This document shows, piece after piece, positions 34,025 through 42,924 of a stretch of 64,000 nucleotides of DNA. The position numbers and the translations under genes are program-made. Position 1 is the stretch's first letter. Each line of letters starts with the position of its first letter. The stretch comes from Polaromonas sp. JS666. GTDB taxonomy: Bacteria > Pseudomonadota > Gammaproteobacteria > Burkholderiales > Burkholderiaceae_C. The notes under the pieces are model-generated. The model saw only the letters and a program-made list of their open reading frames with translations. It had not been told where the DNA came from and did no database searches. The stretch is taken from contig NC_007949.1 in assembly GCF_000013865.1 (NCBI RefSeq), positions 1 through 64,000 on the forward strand, read 5' to 3'.

Positions 34025-35894
34025 TTTTTACAGCGGCGACAGGTACTATTACGACGCTGCTGACAATCTGCGAGCCGACTGTGAGAAGTTTGGCCTTGAC
34101 TGTGACATCGTGGAACTGGAGAAGAAGCCCGAAGAAACCTGGCTGGATCTATGCCGCAAGAAGGTACCCTTCTACTTGGCGATGCAGCGCAAGCACAAGC
34201 GTCCGCTGCTGTGGATAGATGTTGACTGTCGCCTGTTACAGCGGCCCGACTTCCTCGAAGGCTTGCGCTGCGACATGGCTGGGTATTTACGCGGATTCAA
34301 ATACATCAAGGGCTTCGACCCCATGTCTTTCGCGCGCTTCTTTCAGCCGTCAATACTCCTTTTCAACCACACACCTCGCGCTTGCGCCTTCGTAGAGCTG
34401 ATGGCTCGGCTTGAAGAGGAAAGCACGGTGCCGGGAACTGACGATTACTTCCTGCAGGAGGCCTGGGAAAAATTCGAGGACCAACTTTCGTTATTTCTGC
34501 TCCCACCTGCGACCATTAGCTTCGACTGGCCCGCCCTCGGAGAACAAACATTCTATTTTGGCCGAAGTGGTAACGTAGCCGAGTTCAAGGGCAAGGCCCA
34601 GCAACACGACGTTGACCTCTACACACCGACGCGACGCAAGGCGGTGTTTCTCAGAGAAGCACTGGAGCTGGGTAAGGCCAAAAAACCGATGGAGGCGCTG
34701 CAGATGCTGCGCAAGGCGTTCCACATTGATCCCACCGATGAAGCACTCGCGTACCGCATGGCGCGCCTGCTCCGCCGCGAGGGAAAGCTTAAGGCTGCTT
34801 TGCTGTTTCTTCGGCGTTTCCAAGGAGGCAATAGCGGAGTAAATCACGCTCGACGTTTTCTGGCAGATTCCGAGCTTGAAGCAGGCAACGTCGAGCGCGC
34901 AAACGAGCTTGTGCGCGACCTGGTGGCCCGCGGATCGGCGCAAGACATTGCGTGGGCACAAAGCAGACTGCTGCGCATCGGACTTGAGCAGCGAGCATCA
35001 GCTACTCAATTGCAATCAGCACAACGCCCGGCACTCTGGTGGATGGAGTCGCCATACCCAGGCAACTTCGGCGATATCCTCAACCCCTACATCGTCGAGA
35101 AACTGAGCGGCAAGCCACCGCGCCTTGTTCCCAAGGGAAAGGGCATGCTCGCCATCGGCTCCATCATCAAGTTCGCGGTTGAAGGCACTGCCGTTTGGGG
35201 ATCAGGAACACCCCGAATGAGCGACCGCCTCAATCCAAAGGCGGACTACCGTGCGGTGCGCGGACCTTTGACGCGGCAGCTGGCACTTGAGTCTGGCGGT
35301 ACATGCCCAGAGGTATACGGCGACGTGGCCTGGTTTCTGCCGCGTTTGTATCAGCCTAATCCAGCAGCGCGACGCTACAAGCTCGGGCTTATCCGCCACT
35401 TTGCCAATGACGAAGATCTAGGCGTTGGCGAAGGGGTCAAAATAATCTCGGTCATTCGCTCTGGGTACGAGGGTATCGAACAGTTCATCGACGAACTGCA
35501 CGAGTGCGAATGCATTTTGACCACCTCTCTGCATGGCCTGATTGTGAGCCACGCCTACGGTATTCCGGCACGTTGGTGCGAGGTGCCTGATTCTTTGGCA
35601 GGCCTGCCTGGCGACGGCACCAAGTTTTACGACTACATGCTTTCGGTCGGTATGGACCAGGAGCCCCCGCTCGCGCTACCGCGTGGAAGTGTCGTTGGTG
35701 TGGAATTGGTGTCTGAGGCGCAGCGCTTGCCGATTCGGCAAATCGATCTTGAGGCGTTAAGTGCAGCAGCGCCATTCGAGATAGTCTACCCTTGGCGTGA
35801 CTGCGAAGCGGCCCGCCAACACATGTTGACACCGCTAGACAACAAGCTGACGGTCAGCCGGCGGGCTTCCACAGATGCGGCAACAATTCCGTAG
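33990..35894 (+). CDS. Glycosyltransferase-like / TPR / polysaccharide pyruvyltransferase fusion
   Basis: 634 residues in three parts. Residues 1-200 resemble a nucleotide-sugar transferase domain with a DVD metal-binding motif (WIDVDCRLL near 76). Residues 205-325 are TPR-like (ALELGKAKKPMEALQMLRKA). Residues 345-600 match the polysaccharide pyruvyltransferase family: PGNFGDILNPYIVEK, GTAVWGSGT, AVRGPLTRQLALESGG, PEVYGDVAW, and LTTSLHGLIVSHAY. The product could add a sugar and then pyruvate to it. The start at 34008 (MPIVISFY) is an alternative. It overlaps the methyltransferase gene, so the two probably work on the same chain. Confidence 0.75.
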   Translation: MPTNSNMPIVISFYSGDRYYYDAADNLRADCEKFGLDCDIVELEKKPEETWLDLCRKKVPFYLAMQRKHKRPLLWIDVDCRLLQRPDFLEGLRCDMAGYLRGFKYIKGFDPMSFARFFQPSILLFNHTPRACAFVELMARLEEESTVPGTDDYFLQEAWEKFEDQLSLFLLPPATISFDWPALGEQTFYFGRSGNVAEFKGKAQQHDVDLYTPTRRKAVFLREALELGKAKKPMEALQMLRKAFHIDPTDEALAYRMARLLRREGKLKAALLFLRRFQGGNSGVNHARRFLADSELEAGNVERANELVRDLVARGSAQDIAWAQSRLLRIGLEQRASATQLQSAQRPALWWMESPYPGNFGDILNPYIVEKLSGKPPRLVPKGKGMLAIGSIIKFAVEGTAVWGSGTPRMSDRLNPKADYRAVRGPLTRQLALESGGTCPEVYGDVAWFLPRLYQPNPAARRYKLGLIRHFANDEDLGVGEGVKIISVIRSGYEGIEQFIDELHECECILTTSLHGLIVSHAYGIPARWCEVPDSLAGLPGDGTKFYDYMLSVGMDQEPPLALPRGSVVGVELVSEAQRLPIRQIDLEALSAAAPFEIVYPWRDCEAARQHMLTPLDNKLTVSRRASTDAATIP

Positions 35895-35939
35895 GGTGAA
35901 TTTCGCGGTCTTGCAGGTGAGACAGGGAATCACTATTGA

Positions 35940-36354
35940 CGAACCTGTCGCTCAGGCTCCTGGGCGATATTTCGGCCTTGAATCAGCTTTTGGCAAAGCT
36001 TGATAGCTACCGGAAGCCGTACTCGTTTATCAGAATGCTTTTTTAAATGCGCCTCAAATCAAGCCCAGTTGGATCACCTCGGGTCTTGCATTGGCGCGAT
36101 GCCTGCGTAGGGAGAATAAGATCGACCAGGCGCTCTCAACCGTCGATACGGTTTTGGCTGCGAAGCCGGACAGTGCTCCAGCCTGGAAGCTCAAAGCGAA
36201 TTGCCTGAACGACATCAAGCAGTATGAAGGAGCCCTGGATGCGTGCCGTAAAGCACTGGCGTTGTCGCGTGAAGATGACTCTTTAAAGCGACTCATCGTC
36301 AAGTTGGAGGAGCGACTATCGAGCTCCGTCCTCCGATCAGACTTGATCGGCTGA
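35940..36354 (+). pseudogene. Remnant of a TPR-repeat protein
   Basis: Two frames continue one protein-like reading: LGDISALNQLLAKLDSYRK in one, then NAPQIKPSWITSGLALARC and clear TPR units (KIDQALSTVDTVLAAKPDSA, then LNDIKQYEGALDACRKALAL) in the next. A frameshift near 36030 and the lack of a start codon mark it as broken. It may be a relic of a gene like its upstream neighbour. The following stretch to 36610 has only a 63-codon frame without support. Confidence 0.55.
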
Positions 36355-36610
36355 AGCGCTTTCTGTTGGATCCGTTGGGGGGGTTTCTGCCAATTTTTGA
36401 TAGGCCATCAATGAAATGGGAGTGGCGATCAACGCGGGCGGAGTCTTGGTCGATCTTGGCACCCAAGCAAAGACTCCCGAACTTCTTGAAATTTTCCAGC
36501 ACCAGCCTAAGTGCTTAATGCGGTATATCCTGTCAGCGCCGATGATCCCCCGCGTGATGGAGGACGGGACCCGTGCGTCAATCCGCCGGGGATTCCGCTA
36601 CACGTGAGCA

Positions 36611-37735
36611 TCATTCACGCCAGTACGCACGATTAAGTGTGGTGCCCCAGTCCACAGCAGCTTGACCGTTCGGTCGAGCGACCGGCTTCGAGAAGTCGTT
36701 GCACGCAGTCATCACCCAGTCCTCAAAATCACCCTTCTCTATGCGTTGTTGTTCGAGGTAGATATCCTGATTGGAGCGTACGCTGCGCACTTCAAACTCG
36801 CCGTTGACCCGAACGGGTAACGTCGCGGGTGGCGAGCATCTGCCGGAATTTCGCAGATTGCTCGCCATATCAGTTGCCGGCTTCTTGTTCCGCGGATGTA
36901 TCCAATCTTTTCGTGCCCATTTCTCCCATCTTACAAAGCCAAATTCCCGAGTCCAATACGTCCGTTCAACCTGTTCCGCTTTGCCCGGGCTTAGTCCGGA
37001 GACAGACGCACGGGAATAGTGGCTGGACACAATAGCGCCCAGACTCATCCCATTGGTAAACTTCATCTCAGATGGAAACCAGTAGGTGAATGAACGATTG
37101 AAGCGACTAGGGCATGCGCCTACGCCGTCTTTTGGGGTCGAAAGTACAAGCTTTGACTCTGCAGTTACATAGCCGGCCTTACCATCGGCACTGCCAATGA
37201 TCCAGCCTCTGAAGAAGCGCCGCGAATCATTGAGGTGGTTGCGACAAAGAGGTGTTACCCAGTGCGCTTCGGTTACCGGGCTCCAGCTTCCGAGGATGAA
37301 CGCATACTGGTTATCGACCCATTGAATCGATGCCCCCTCTTGCTGAGCATCGAAATCACCGAAGCGCTGGGAAGCTACGCCTTCTTTCCCGCATTCGGGT
37401 GCACGTCCCTTGTCATAACTGCTGATAATGCGCGTCACCTTGTTGATCACGACGGGCAAATTTTCTTTTGCCACGTTGCCAAGGCGGGCGTCACAACCCT
37501 TGCCCAGGCCAACGTGATTGTGCAGCGAATACGGAGAAACTTCGCCCGCCCTGATATCGCGCTGTCGAGTACACGACGCATTGCCGGGAAAAATGCCCGC
37601 AAGCGGGCGGTCCTGGCTGTCAACACAGACATTCATGATCATGAAATCAAGGATCGGCGGTGACTGCGCAGATCGATCCTGCGCCAATGCGCTTGTGGCA
37701 GCAAGAACGAGAACAGCTGTTGAGGAATACCTCAT
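36611..37735 (-). CDS. Secreted hypothetical protein (374 aa)
   Basis: A signal peptide (MRYSSTAVLVLAATSALAQ) is cleaved at about residue 19. The mature part has many Trp, Tyr and Cys residues and no motif that I recognise. Six or more cysteines in the mature region suggest disulfides in the periplasm. It is the last gene of the long minus-strand capsule operon, 31 bases after the GSCFA gene, so an exported role in polysaccharide handling is possible. No family is named. Confidence 0.6.
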   Translation of the reverse strand: MRYSSTAVLVLAATSALAQDRSAQSPPILDFMIMNVCVDSQDRPLAGIFPGNASCTRQRDIRAGEVSPYSLHNHVGLGKGCDARLGNVAKENLPVVINKVTRIISSYDKGRAPECGKEGVASQRFGDFDAQQEGASIQWVDNQYAFILGSWSPVTEAHWVTPLCRNHLNDSRRFFRGWIIGSADGKAGYVTAESKLVLSTPKDGVGACPSRFNRSFTYWFPSEMKFTNGMSLGAIVSSHYSRASVSGLSPGKAEQVERTYWTREFGFVRWEKWARKDWIHPRNKKPATDMASNLRNSGRCSPPATLPVRVNGEFEVRSVRSNQDIYLEQQRIEKGDFEDWVMTACNDFSKPVARPNGQAAVDWGTTLNRAYWRE

Positions 37736-37766
37736 GATCGGTAGGCCACTATTTCAGCGATTGCAC

Positions 37767-38927
37767 TCACTCGTTTTCAATGGCGGCCAATTTGGTTCGG
37801 CGCCGCGCAGCGATCCTCTCCGCGACGCGCTTGGCAACGCGATCCGCAAGACGCTCATCCTTGGTTAACTTACGCGCCGCAGTTTTTTTGATGGCATCGA
37901 TAGGTGTCAGCCCCTGCGGGTGAGATACGGCCTCATGGCCTCCGCGCGCCACTTTCCTGTCGAGCTCCAGAGCGCGCTTGTACGCTTTTTCGAGCGCCGA
38001 CGCATCCATTTTGGATTGGCAAAAATGTGTCTCGAACACTTTCATGTTGAAATCGAGCACATGAGGGTAAACATGGCGACGGTCCTCTGTCCACTGGTTG
38101 TCAAAGGCATACATCACAACGTCATAACTTGGAAAGTAATAAATATTGGAATCCGTCGGTTGCACTTCACGCATCACTTCGTCAACAGCCACCCGCAAGA
38201 CCGCTTTCGACACCGCATTGGCGGCAATGCAGGTTTCAGGACGAAATGTGGCAGTTAGCGGAATCGGCGACACGGTGATCACAATTTTGGCGTCCGGCCG
38301 AAACCGCCTGATCAGGCTATGTATCTCCAAGAGGTTGCGCTTGTTTTCTTCGACGGTGGAAATCCGAAATTTATGACGCTCAGCGTCGTATCTGTCTTGT
38401 GGCACTGCCCGCCAGAACACCTCACCCGTGGGTTCGTCGTACCATATCTCCGACAATCCTAAGGTGATGACAAAAACATCGGCTTCGTCAAAAAGAGCTT
38501 TGGTTTCGAGTCGGATTTCCTCGTCATAGCCAAACTCTTCAGCCTCATAGCCATGCCAAAAAGTGCCTTCCGGCACGTAATTCAGCCAAGCCCACTTGAA
38601 CTGCTGGAGAATGGCAAACGTGTTGACAATCCCATCGCCCATGCTGGTGACGTATGAGCGGCCCTCGCGCTTGGTCAAAACGTTATAGCCCCGCTTGTGC
38701 AAATAGTTACTGATATTGGAGGCAAAACAGGAGCCGAAGGCAACCAGGGGTGTTGCCTTATCCACAAACGCCTCCTTGGGCATCCAGCCATGAGTCATAT
38801 ACCTTGCCACAGCACGATCCGTGTCAAGAGACCGGTCGGTAGGATAGAAATTAGTTGTTTTACCGCGAAAGAAAGTCGCGCTGGTCTTACGAATTTGGCC
38901 GTCCTGCTCGATCAAAATAGTTGCCAC
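37767..38927 (-). CDS. GSCFA-family protein
   Basis: The start is a GTG at 38927 with AAGGAG seven bases upstream, giving 386 residues. The longer frame to 39035 begins with TTG. The name-giving motif GSCFA occurs in VAFGSCFASNISNYL near residue 65, followed by FVITLGLSEIWYD and IVITVSPIPLTATFR. This is an SGNH-hydrolase-like fold seen in polysaccharide loci, where it may add or remove acyl groups. The position after a glycosyltransferase and before a secreted protein supports a surface-polysaccharide role. Confidence 0.8.
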   Translation of the reverse strand: MATILIEQDGQIRKTSATFFRGKTTNFYPTDRSLDTDRAVARYMTHGWMPKEAFVDKATPLVAFGSCFASNISNYLHKRGYNVLTKREGRSYVTSMGDGIVNTFAILQQFKWAWLNYVPEGTFWHGYEAEEFGYDEEIRLETKALFDEADVFVITLGLSEIWYDEPTGEVFWRAVPQDRYDAERHKFRISTVEENKRNLLEIHSLIRRFRPDAKIVITVSPIPLTATFRPETCIAANAVSKAVLRVAVDEVMREVQPTDSNIYYFPSYDVVMYAFDNQWTEDRRHVYPHVLDFNMKVFETHFCQSKMDASALEKAYKRALELDRKVARGGHEAVSHPQGLTPIDAIKKTAARKLTKDERLADRVAKRVAERIAARRRTKLAAIENE

Positions 38928-39031
38928 AAAATACTCCTTACTTAGAGAGACGCCAAAAACGGTAGGCTTGTCAAGCCTAGTCTGGACCGTGTTGGTTGAA
39001 AATGAGAAGTTTGAATTCGCCAATCTACGCG

Positions 39032-40363
39032 TCAACGCACCATCAACTGCTTGTATAAAGCACCAAGCCGTTTTTCATATGCGGCTTCATTGAATTTCTG
39101 AGCCTGCCGCAACCCCTTGGCAACTAATTCATCCCTCAATCCCTCGTTGCTATCGATCGCACGAATCGCTTCCGCCATGGCGCGCGTATCGTACGGGTCA
39201 ATCAGCAAGGCCGCGTCCTCGGTGACTTCAGGAATCGAACTGACGTTGGAACTCACCACCGGCGTTCCCAGCAACATAGACTCGAGGACGGGCAAACCAA
39301 ATCCCTCGTAAATTGACGGGAAAAGAACGGCCTTTGCGCCGCGGATCAGGCTGACCAACAACGGGAAAGGCGCGTATTCAAGTTGGACCACACGCCGTCT
39401 AACCCGGGTTTCAGCGCCGACCTTTACAAGCGACCGGATGTGATCGTCATACAGCAGGCGCAGCTCCTCTTCGGATTTCCAGGCCTGCGCGCCAACAATC
39501 ACCAACTGGGTCTCGACACCGCTGCCGAGATAAGCCTCGATCATCCGGCCAATATTCTTTTTAGGTTCAATCGAGCCGAAGAAAAGCAGGTAGTTTTTGT
39601 ATTGCAGGCCAAATGTTCCCTCCACCTCGTTGCGGACAATATCAACCGGCTTGTTCTTGTATTTGTCCGGAATCGTGACGGCCTGATAGGTATTGGTAAT
39701 GCGGCTTTCATCGACACCGAGCAGGTTGACGATATCCCTTTTGGACGTCTCCGAAACAGTCACGATGTGGTCTGCCGACTTGCAAATCTTTTTGACGAGC
39801 TGGTAGTAGCGGCGCTTGTTGTCGAGCGTGGTGTAAGGCAGCCTGAGCGGCACCAGGTCGTGCAGGGTGTAGATATTTTTTGTGCCGTTCATCTTCACCG
39901 GTATCGGATAAGTCCAGTGAAAGATATCCGGCGGCTGCGCGCTTTTGACCTGCGTCATCATTTTGAGCAAGGAGAACTTGGAGTTCGCTTTCTTAAACAG
40001 ATCGAGTGAATTCCACAGCGTGTCGTAATGCGGCATTTTCGACTTGAGTCCGTCGTAAACCACCACTCCGCTCATCGGAATTTCACTGGCAAGCTCCGAA
40101 AACGGGTTGAAGATGGAGTTCATGGCCCTGCGCAACGCAAGCAAGCGGGTTTCCGCATAGGCACGGGTATCGAAAAAAGAGATCTCCTGAATCATTTTTT
40201 CGGTCCACGGATTAACTCGCCCACCGTACAGGACACCAACGTCATAGTTCAATGCACCCAGAGAATACGAAAGGTTTCGCGCATAGGTCGCCACCCCCGT
40301 GCCTTTTTCAAGACTCAGGTTCATCCCGTCGATCATGATTCGGGGTTTTGTATTTCTTGTCAT
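39032..40363 (-). CDS. GT4-family glycosyltransferase
   Basis: The start ATG at 40363 gives 443 residues, and the frame extends only to a TTG before that. Features are the N-terminal IMIDGMNLSLEKGTGVATYA, central YTLHDLVPLRLPY, GSIEPKKNIGRMIEAY near 265, and FPSIYEGFGLPVLESMLLGT with the EX7E catalytic pair near 355. It belongs with mannosyltransferase-like enzymes of capsule loci. The coding start lies three bases from the stop of the pyruvyltransferase gene, so translation is likely coupled. Confidence 0.85.
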   Translation of the reverse strand: MTRNTKPRIMIDGMNLSLEKGTGVATYARNLSYSLGALNYDVGVLYGGRVNPWTEKMIQEISFFDTRAYAETRLLALRRAMNSIFNPFSELASEIPMSGVVVYDGLKSKMPHYDTLWNSLDLFKKANSKFSLLKMMTQVKSAQPPDIFHWTYPIPVKMNGTKNIYTLHDLVPLRLPYTTLDNKRRYYQLVKKICKSADHIVTVSETSKRDIVNLLGVDESRITNTYQAVTIPDKYKNKPVDIVRNEVEGTFGLQYKNYLLFFGSIEPKKNIGRMIEAYLGSGVETQLVIVGAQAWKSEEELRLLYDDHIRSLVKVGAETRVRRRVVQLEYAPFPLLVSLIRGAKAVLFPSIYEGFGLPVLESMLLGTPVVSSNVSSIPEVTEDAALLIDPYDTRAMAEAIRAIDSNEGLRDELVAKGLRQAQKFNEAAYEKRLGALYKQLMVR

Positions 40364-40365
40364 AT

Positions 40366-42873
40366 TCAAAATTTAATGGCGCGGACAGGCTCGAGATTGG
40401 GACATGCTTCGCGAAGCGGGTCGTAAGCAAGCGGCAAGGGAAATGCATCGATCAACGGCTGCAGGTCAACACCATTGATCGGTTGCCATTCCCTGTCTAT
40501 GGATTCGATGATGCTGCCCCAATCGCTGGCGCTGTCGCGGCGCTGCGTGTAAGTCAGAAATGACTTCACACCGGCTGCTTTATAAAACTCGTAGATGCGC
40601 GGATCGGTCGCGCATTCGGCTTCGGTTGATATCTTTATCAAGCCTGTCGGTTTGCCCGGAATATGCCGAAAGTTCACGGCTGGAATCCTGTAGGTCTCGC
40701 CGATCACGACGCCGTGGAAGCTTTGGGACAGGATTCTTTTGCACGAGAGAATCAACCGGAGTTTCGCGACTATGCCCTGCCAGGTTGGCTCATGCCAGGT
40801 GTTGATCACCTTCACGCGATCACTCCATTCCGGCGGAACGATGTAGCGCATCGAGTCGGCCTTGGGCGGCGAATCAGGGCTAAACCCGTCGATATCCTGG
40901 ATGTGAGGTATTACGCCCAGTTCGTATTTCTTCTCGATCGGCTCGTCAAAAATCGACGGCAACAGCCAAACAGGATCGCCGTAACATTCCGGAACGGAAA
41001 CACCGAATCCAGCAAGGTGAGAGGCGCTGATCGGTCCGCGTAGCGCACGGACGTCGTACTCGGTGACCTTGACATGATCGGCCAGCGCACCGCCACGAAT
41101 CGAAACACCTGGTCCCCACATAACCGCCTTGCCGCCCTTGATCGTATGCGCAATGCTGCCGACGGCGACGAGTTTTTCACCTGGCGCATCAAAATTTGTG
41201 TGCTGAACCGGCAGGCCAGACAGCGCACCGACCACCACGGCGCTCAGCGAGTCGCCAAGATTGGCAAAGCCGTGGCTCTCGGGTGACGATGCAGCCCAGC
41301 ACAGGCGCACTTGCGCCTGCCCGTCGATAAGTTCGATCAGTTCGGAGGGGGGGGCGGGAAGATGCTCCGTATTCGTCATTTTTCTCTGGTGCAATTGATT
41401 TAATGTCTCCGTCACAACGTTTTGATGAAGTGCCGCCAGCTGGGCAAGTTGCCGCACGGCTTCAGGCGATGCAACATAACCCGCTCGCTGCTGCGCCATT
41501 GCGCTCATCAGCATGAGTGGACCTTCTGTTTCATGCGGGTCTGTCGCGTCATCGATCAGGCAAAACGACCGGTCAGAGGTAAGCGATTGAGCAAGGCGAT
41601 GTTTTTTTCCGTTGCGCCGGTCTGCGACAACAAAAGGGACCCGACAGAGCATGGCCAACACCATCGCATGAAAGCGCGTGGTGATCAGCAGGTTGTAGCC
41701 CTTGAGCATATAGCAGAGACGCTCGATCGATTTGTCCCGACAGTCCAGGATAGACACGGAATGTCCGGCCAGATCGAGTTCCGTCCGCAAACGAGATGTG
41801 TGGGAAACATCGTCGTCCGAAAAAATTAGCACCTGGAAGTCATAGCCGCCGGTCATCTCAACGCCAGAGTCGCGGCACAACAGGTCAGACAACTGTTTCA
41901 GCCGCTCATAGTCGTACCATTCGCCGCACAAAGCAACGCGCATAGCGCCGGCTTGCACCGGAGCGGGAACCACGGAGGCCAGCTTCCAGAGATCAAAGAC
42001 CAGGTCCTGCGCCGCGACGACGCGCTGCACGCCACTGGATCTCAACAAATCAGCGGTGCCCAGATCCCGCGTCGTGGCAAGCTGGCAAAGTCGTAGAGCG
42101 GCCAGCCAGAAGGTGCTGACAGCCACAGGCATTTTCACAAGGGGCAAACCTTGCTGGTCACCAACACCGACAAGCCAGAACGCGGCACCGTGGTCTTTAG
42201 CAATGAACGCAAATTTGAGGTAATTGACCAGGTTCCGGTATTCGGCGCGCCCTTCACGGTCGGCATAAACAATTCCGCCCGGCCCTGCAACAATCACGTC
42301 GAACCCACTGCAGGCTAGCGGGTCAATGTCGGCGTCGGCGAAAGCCACATCAGCAATACCCGTCTGCTCCAGCAAGTCCCCCAGGCGGTCCGCCAACAGG
42401 TCGTCACCGACATTACCCATGCGCGACGCGCCGACGACAAGAATCTTCAGTGTCACGGTGCGCTGATTGACCGCCGGAGGGGCTGTACGCCACGATATTG
42501 CGTGGATGCGGCTTGTCACGCATCCGAGTTTGCGCGCTGCGACCAGGTGCCACCAGGATTGCAAGTGCAATTCGCTTGCTGGCGTCGGCAGTCTCACTGG
42601 CAGTTGATGCCCGACAGAGCCGATCACAAAAACTTCGTTGGCCCACCAATAGGACGGCCCAGGTGCGCTGAACAGCCAGGGCGCGAGCCGGTGGATATCG
42701 TCCTTGGATGCGCAGAAAAAAAATGCCTGGCCTTCCATCGCCCAGCTGAATTCAAGCGGCCAAAGCTCGGTAACAAAAGCCTCGAGCCCGGCCGAGCCCA
42801 GGACGACTGTGCCTTCGCCTCGCACCGATTCGAGCACGTTGATTGCGTCTGTCCAGAAAGAGTCGACCGGCAT
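40366..42873 (-). CDS. Tandem polysaccharide pyruvyltransferase fusion (835 aa)
   Basis: Two pyruvyltransferase-type domains occur in one chain. The first, about 140-470, has LVVGASRMGNVGDDLLADRL, FDVIVAGPGGIVY and ITTRFHAMVLAML. The second, about 515-790, has FANLGDSLSAVVVG, VMWGPGVSIRG, VRALRGPISAS, PECYGDPVWLL and LSQSFHGVVIGE. The first 135 residues are an unrelated soluble domain. Such enzymes place ketal pyruvates on sugars and give acidic capsules. The ATG at 42873 is chosen. A TTG at 42894 would add seven residues. Confidence 0.75.
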   Translation of the reverse strand: MPVDSFWTDAINVLESVRGEGTVVLGSAGLEAFVTELWPLEFSWAMEGQAFFFCASKDDIHRLAPWLFSAPGPSYWWANEVFVIGSVGHQLPVRLPTPASELHLQSWWHLVAARKLGCVTSRIHAISWRTAPPAVNQRTVTLKILVVGASRMGNVGDDLLADRLGDLLEQTGIADVAFADADIDPLACSGFDVIVAGPGGIVYADREGRAEYRNLVNYLKFAFIAKDHGAAFWLVGVGDQQGLPLVKMPVAVSTFWLAALRLCQLATTRDLGTADLLRSSGVQRVVAAQDLVFDLWKLASVVPAPVQAGAMRVALCGEWYDYERLKQLSDLLCRDSGVEMTGGYDFQVLIFSDDDVSHTSRLRTELDLAGHSVSILDCRDKSIERLCYMLKGYNLLITTRFHAMVLAMLCRVPFVVADRRNGKKHRLAQSLTSDRSFCLIDDATDPHETEGPLMLMSAMAQQRAGYVASPEAVRQLAQLAALHQNVVTETLNQLHQRKMTNTEHLPAPPSELIELIDGQAQVRLCWAASSPESHGFANLGDSLSAVVVGALSGLPVQHTNFDAPGEKLVAVGSIAHTIKGGKAVMWGPGVSIRGGALADHVKVTEYDVRALRGPISASHLAGFGVSVPECYGDPVWLLPSIFDEPIEKKYELGVIPHIQDIDGFSPDSPPKADSMRYIVPPEWSDRVKVINTWHEPTWQGIVAKLRLILSCKRILSQSFHGVVIGETYRIPAVNFRHIPGKPTGLIKISTEAECATDPRIYEFYKAAGVKSFLTYTQRRDSASDWGSIIESIDREWQPINGVDLQPLIDAFPLPLAYDPLREACPNLEPVRAIKF

Positions 42874-42924
42874 TTTAGGAGTCACGACAACCAAGGCACT
42901 TCTGTGGAGGAATACCCATGCCTA

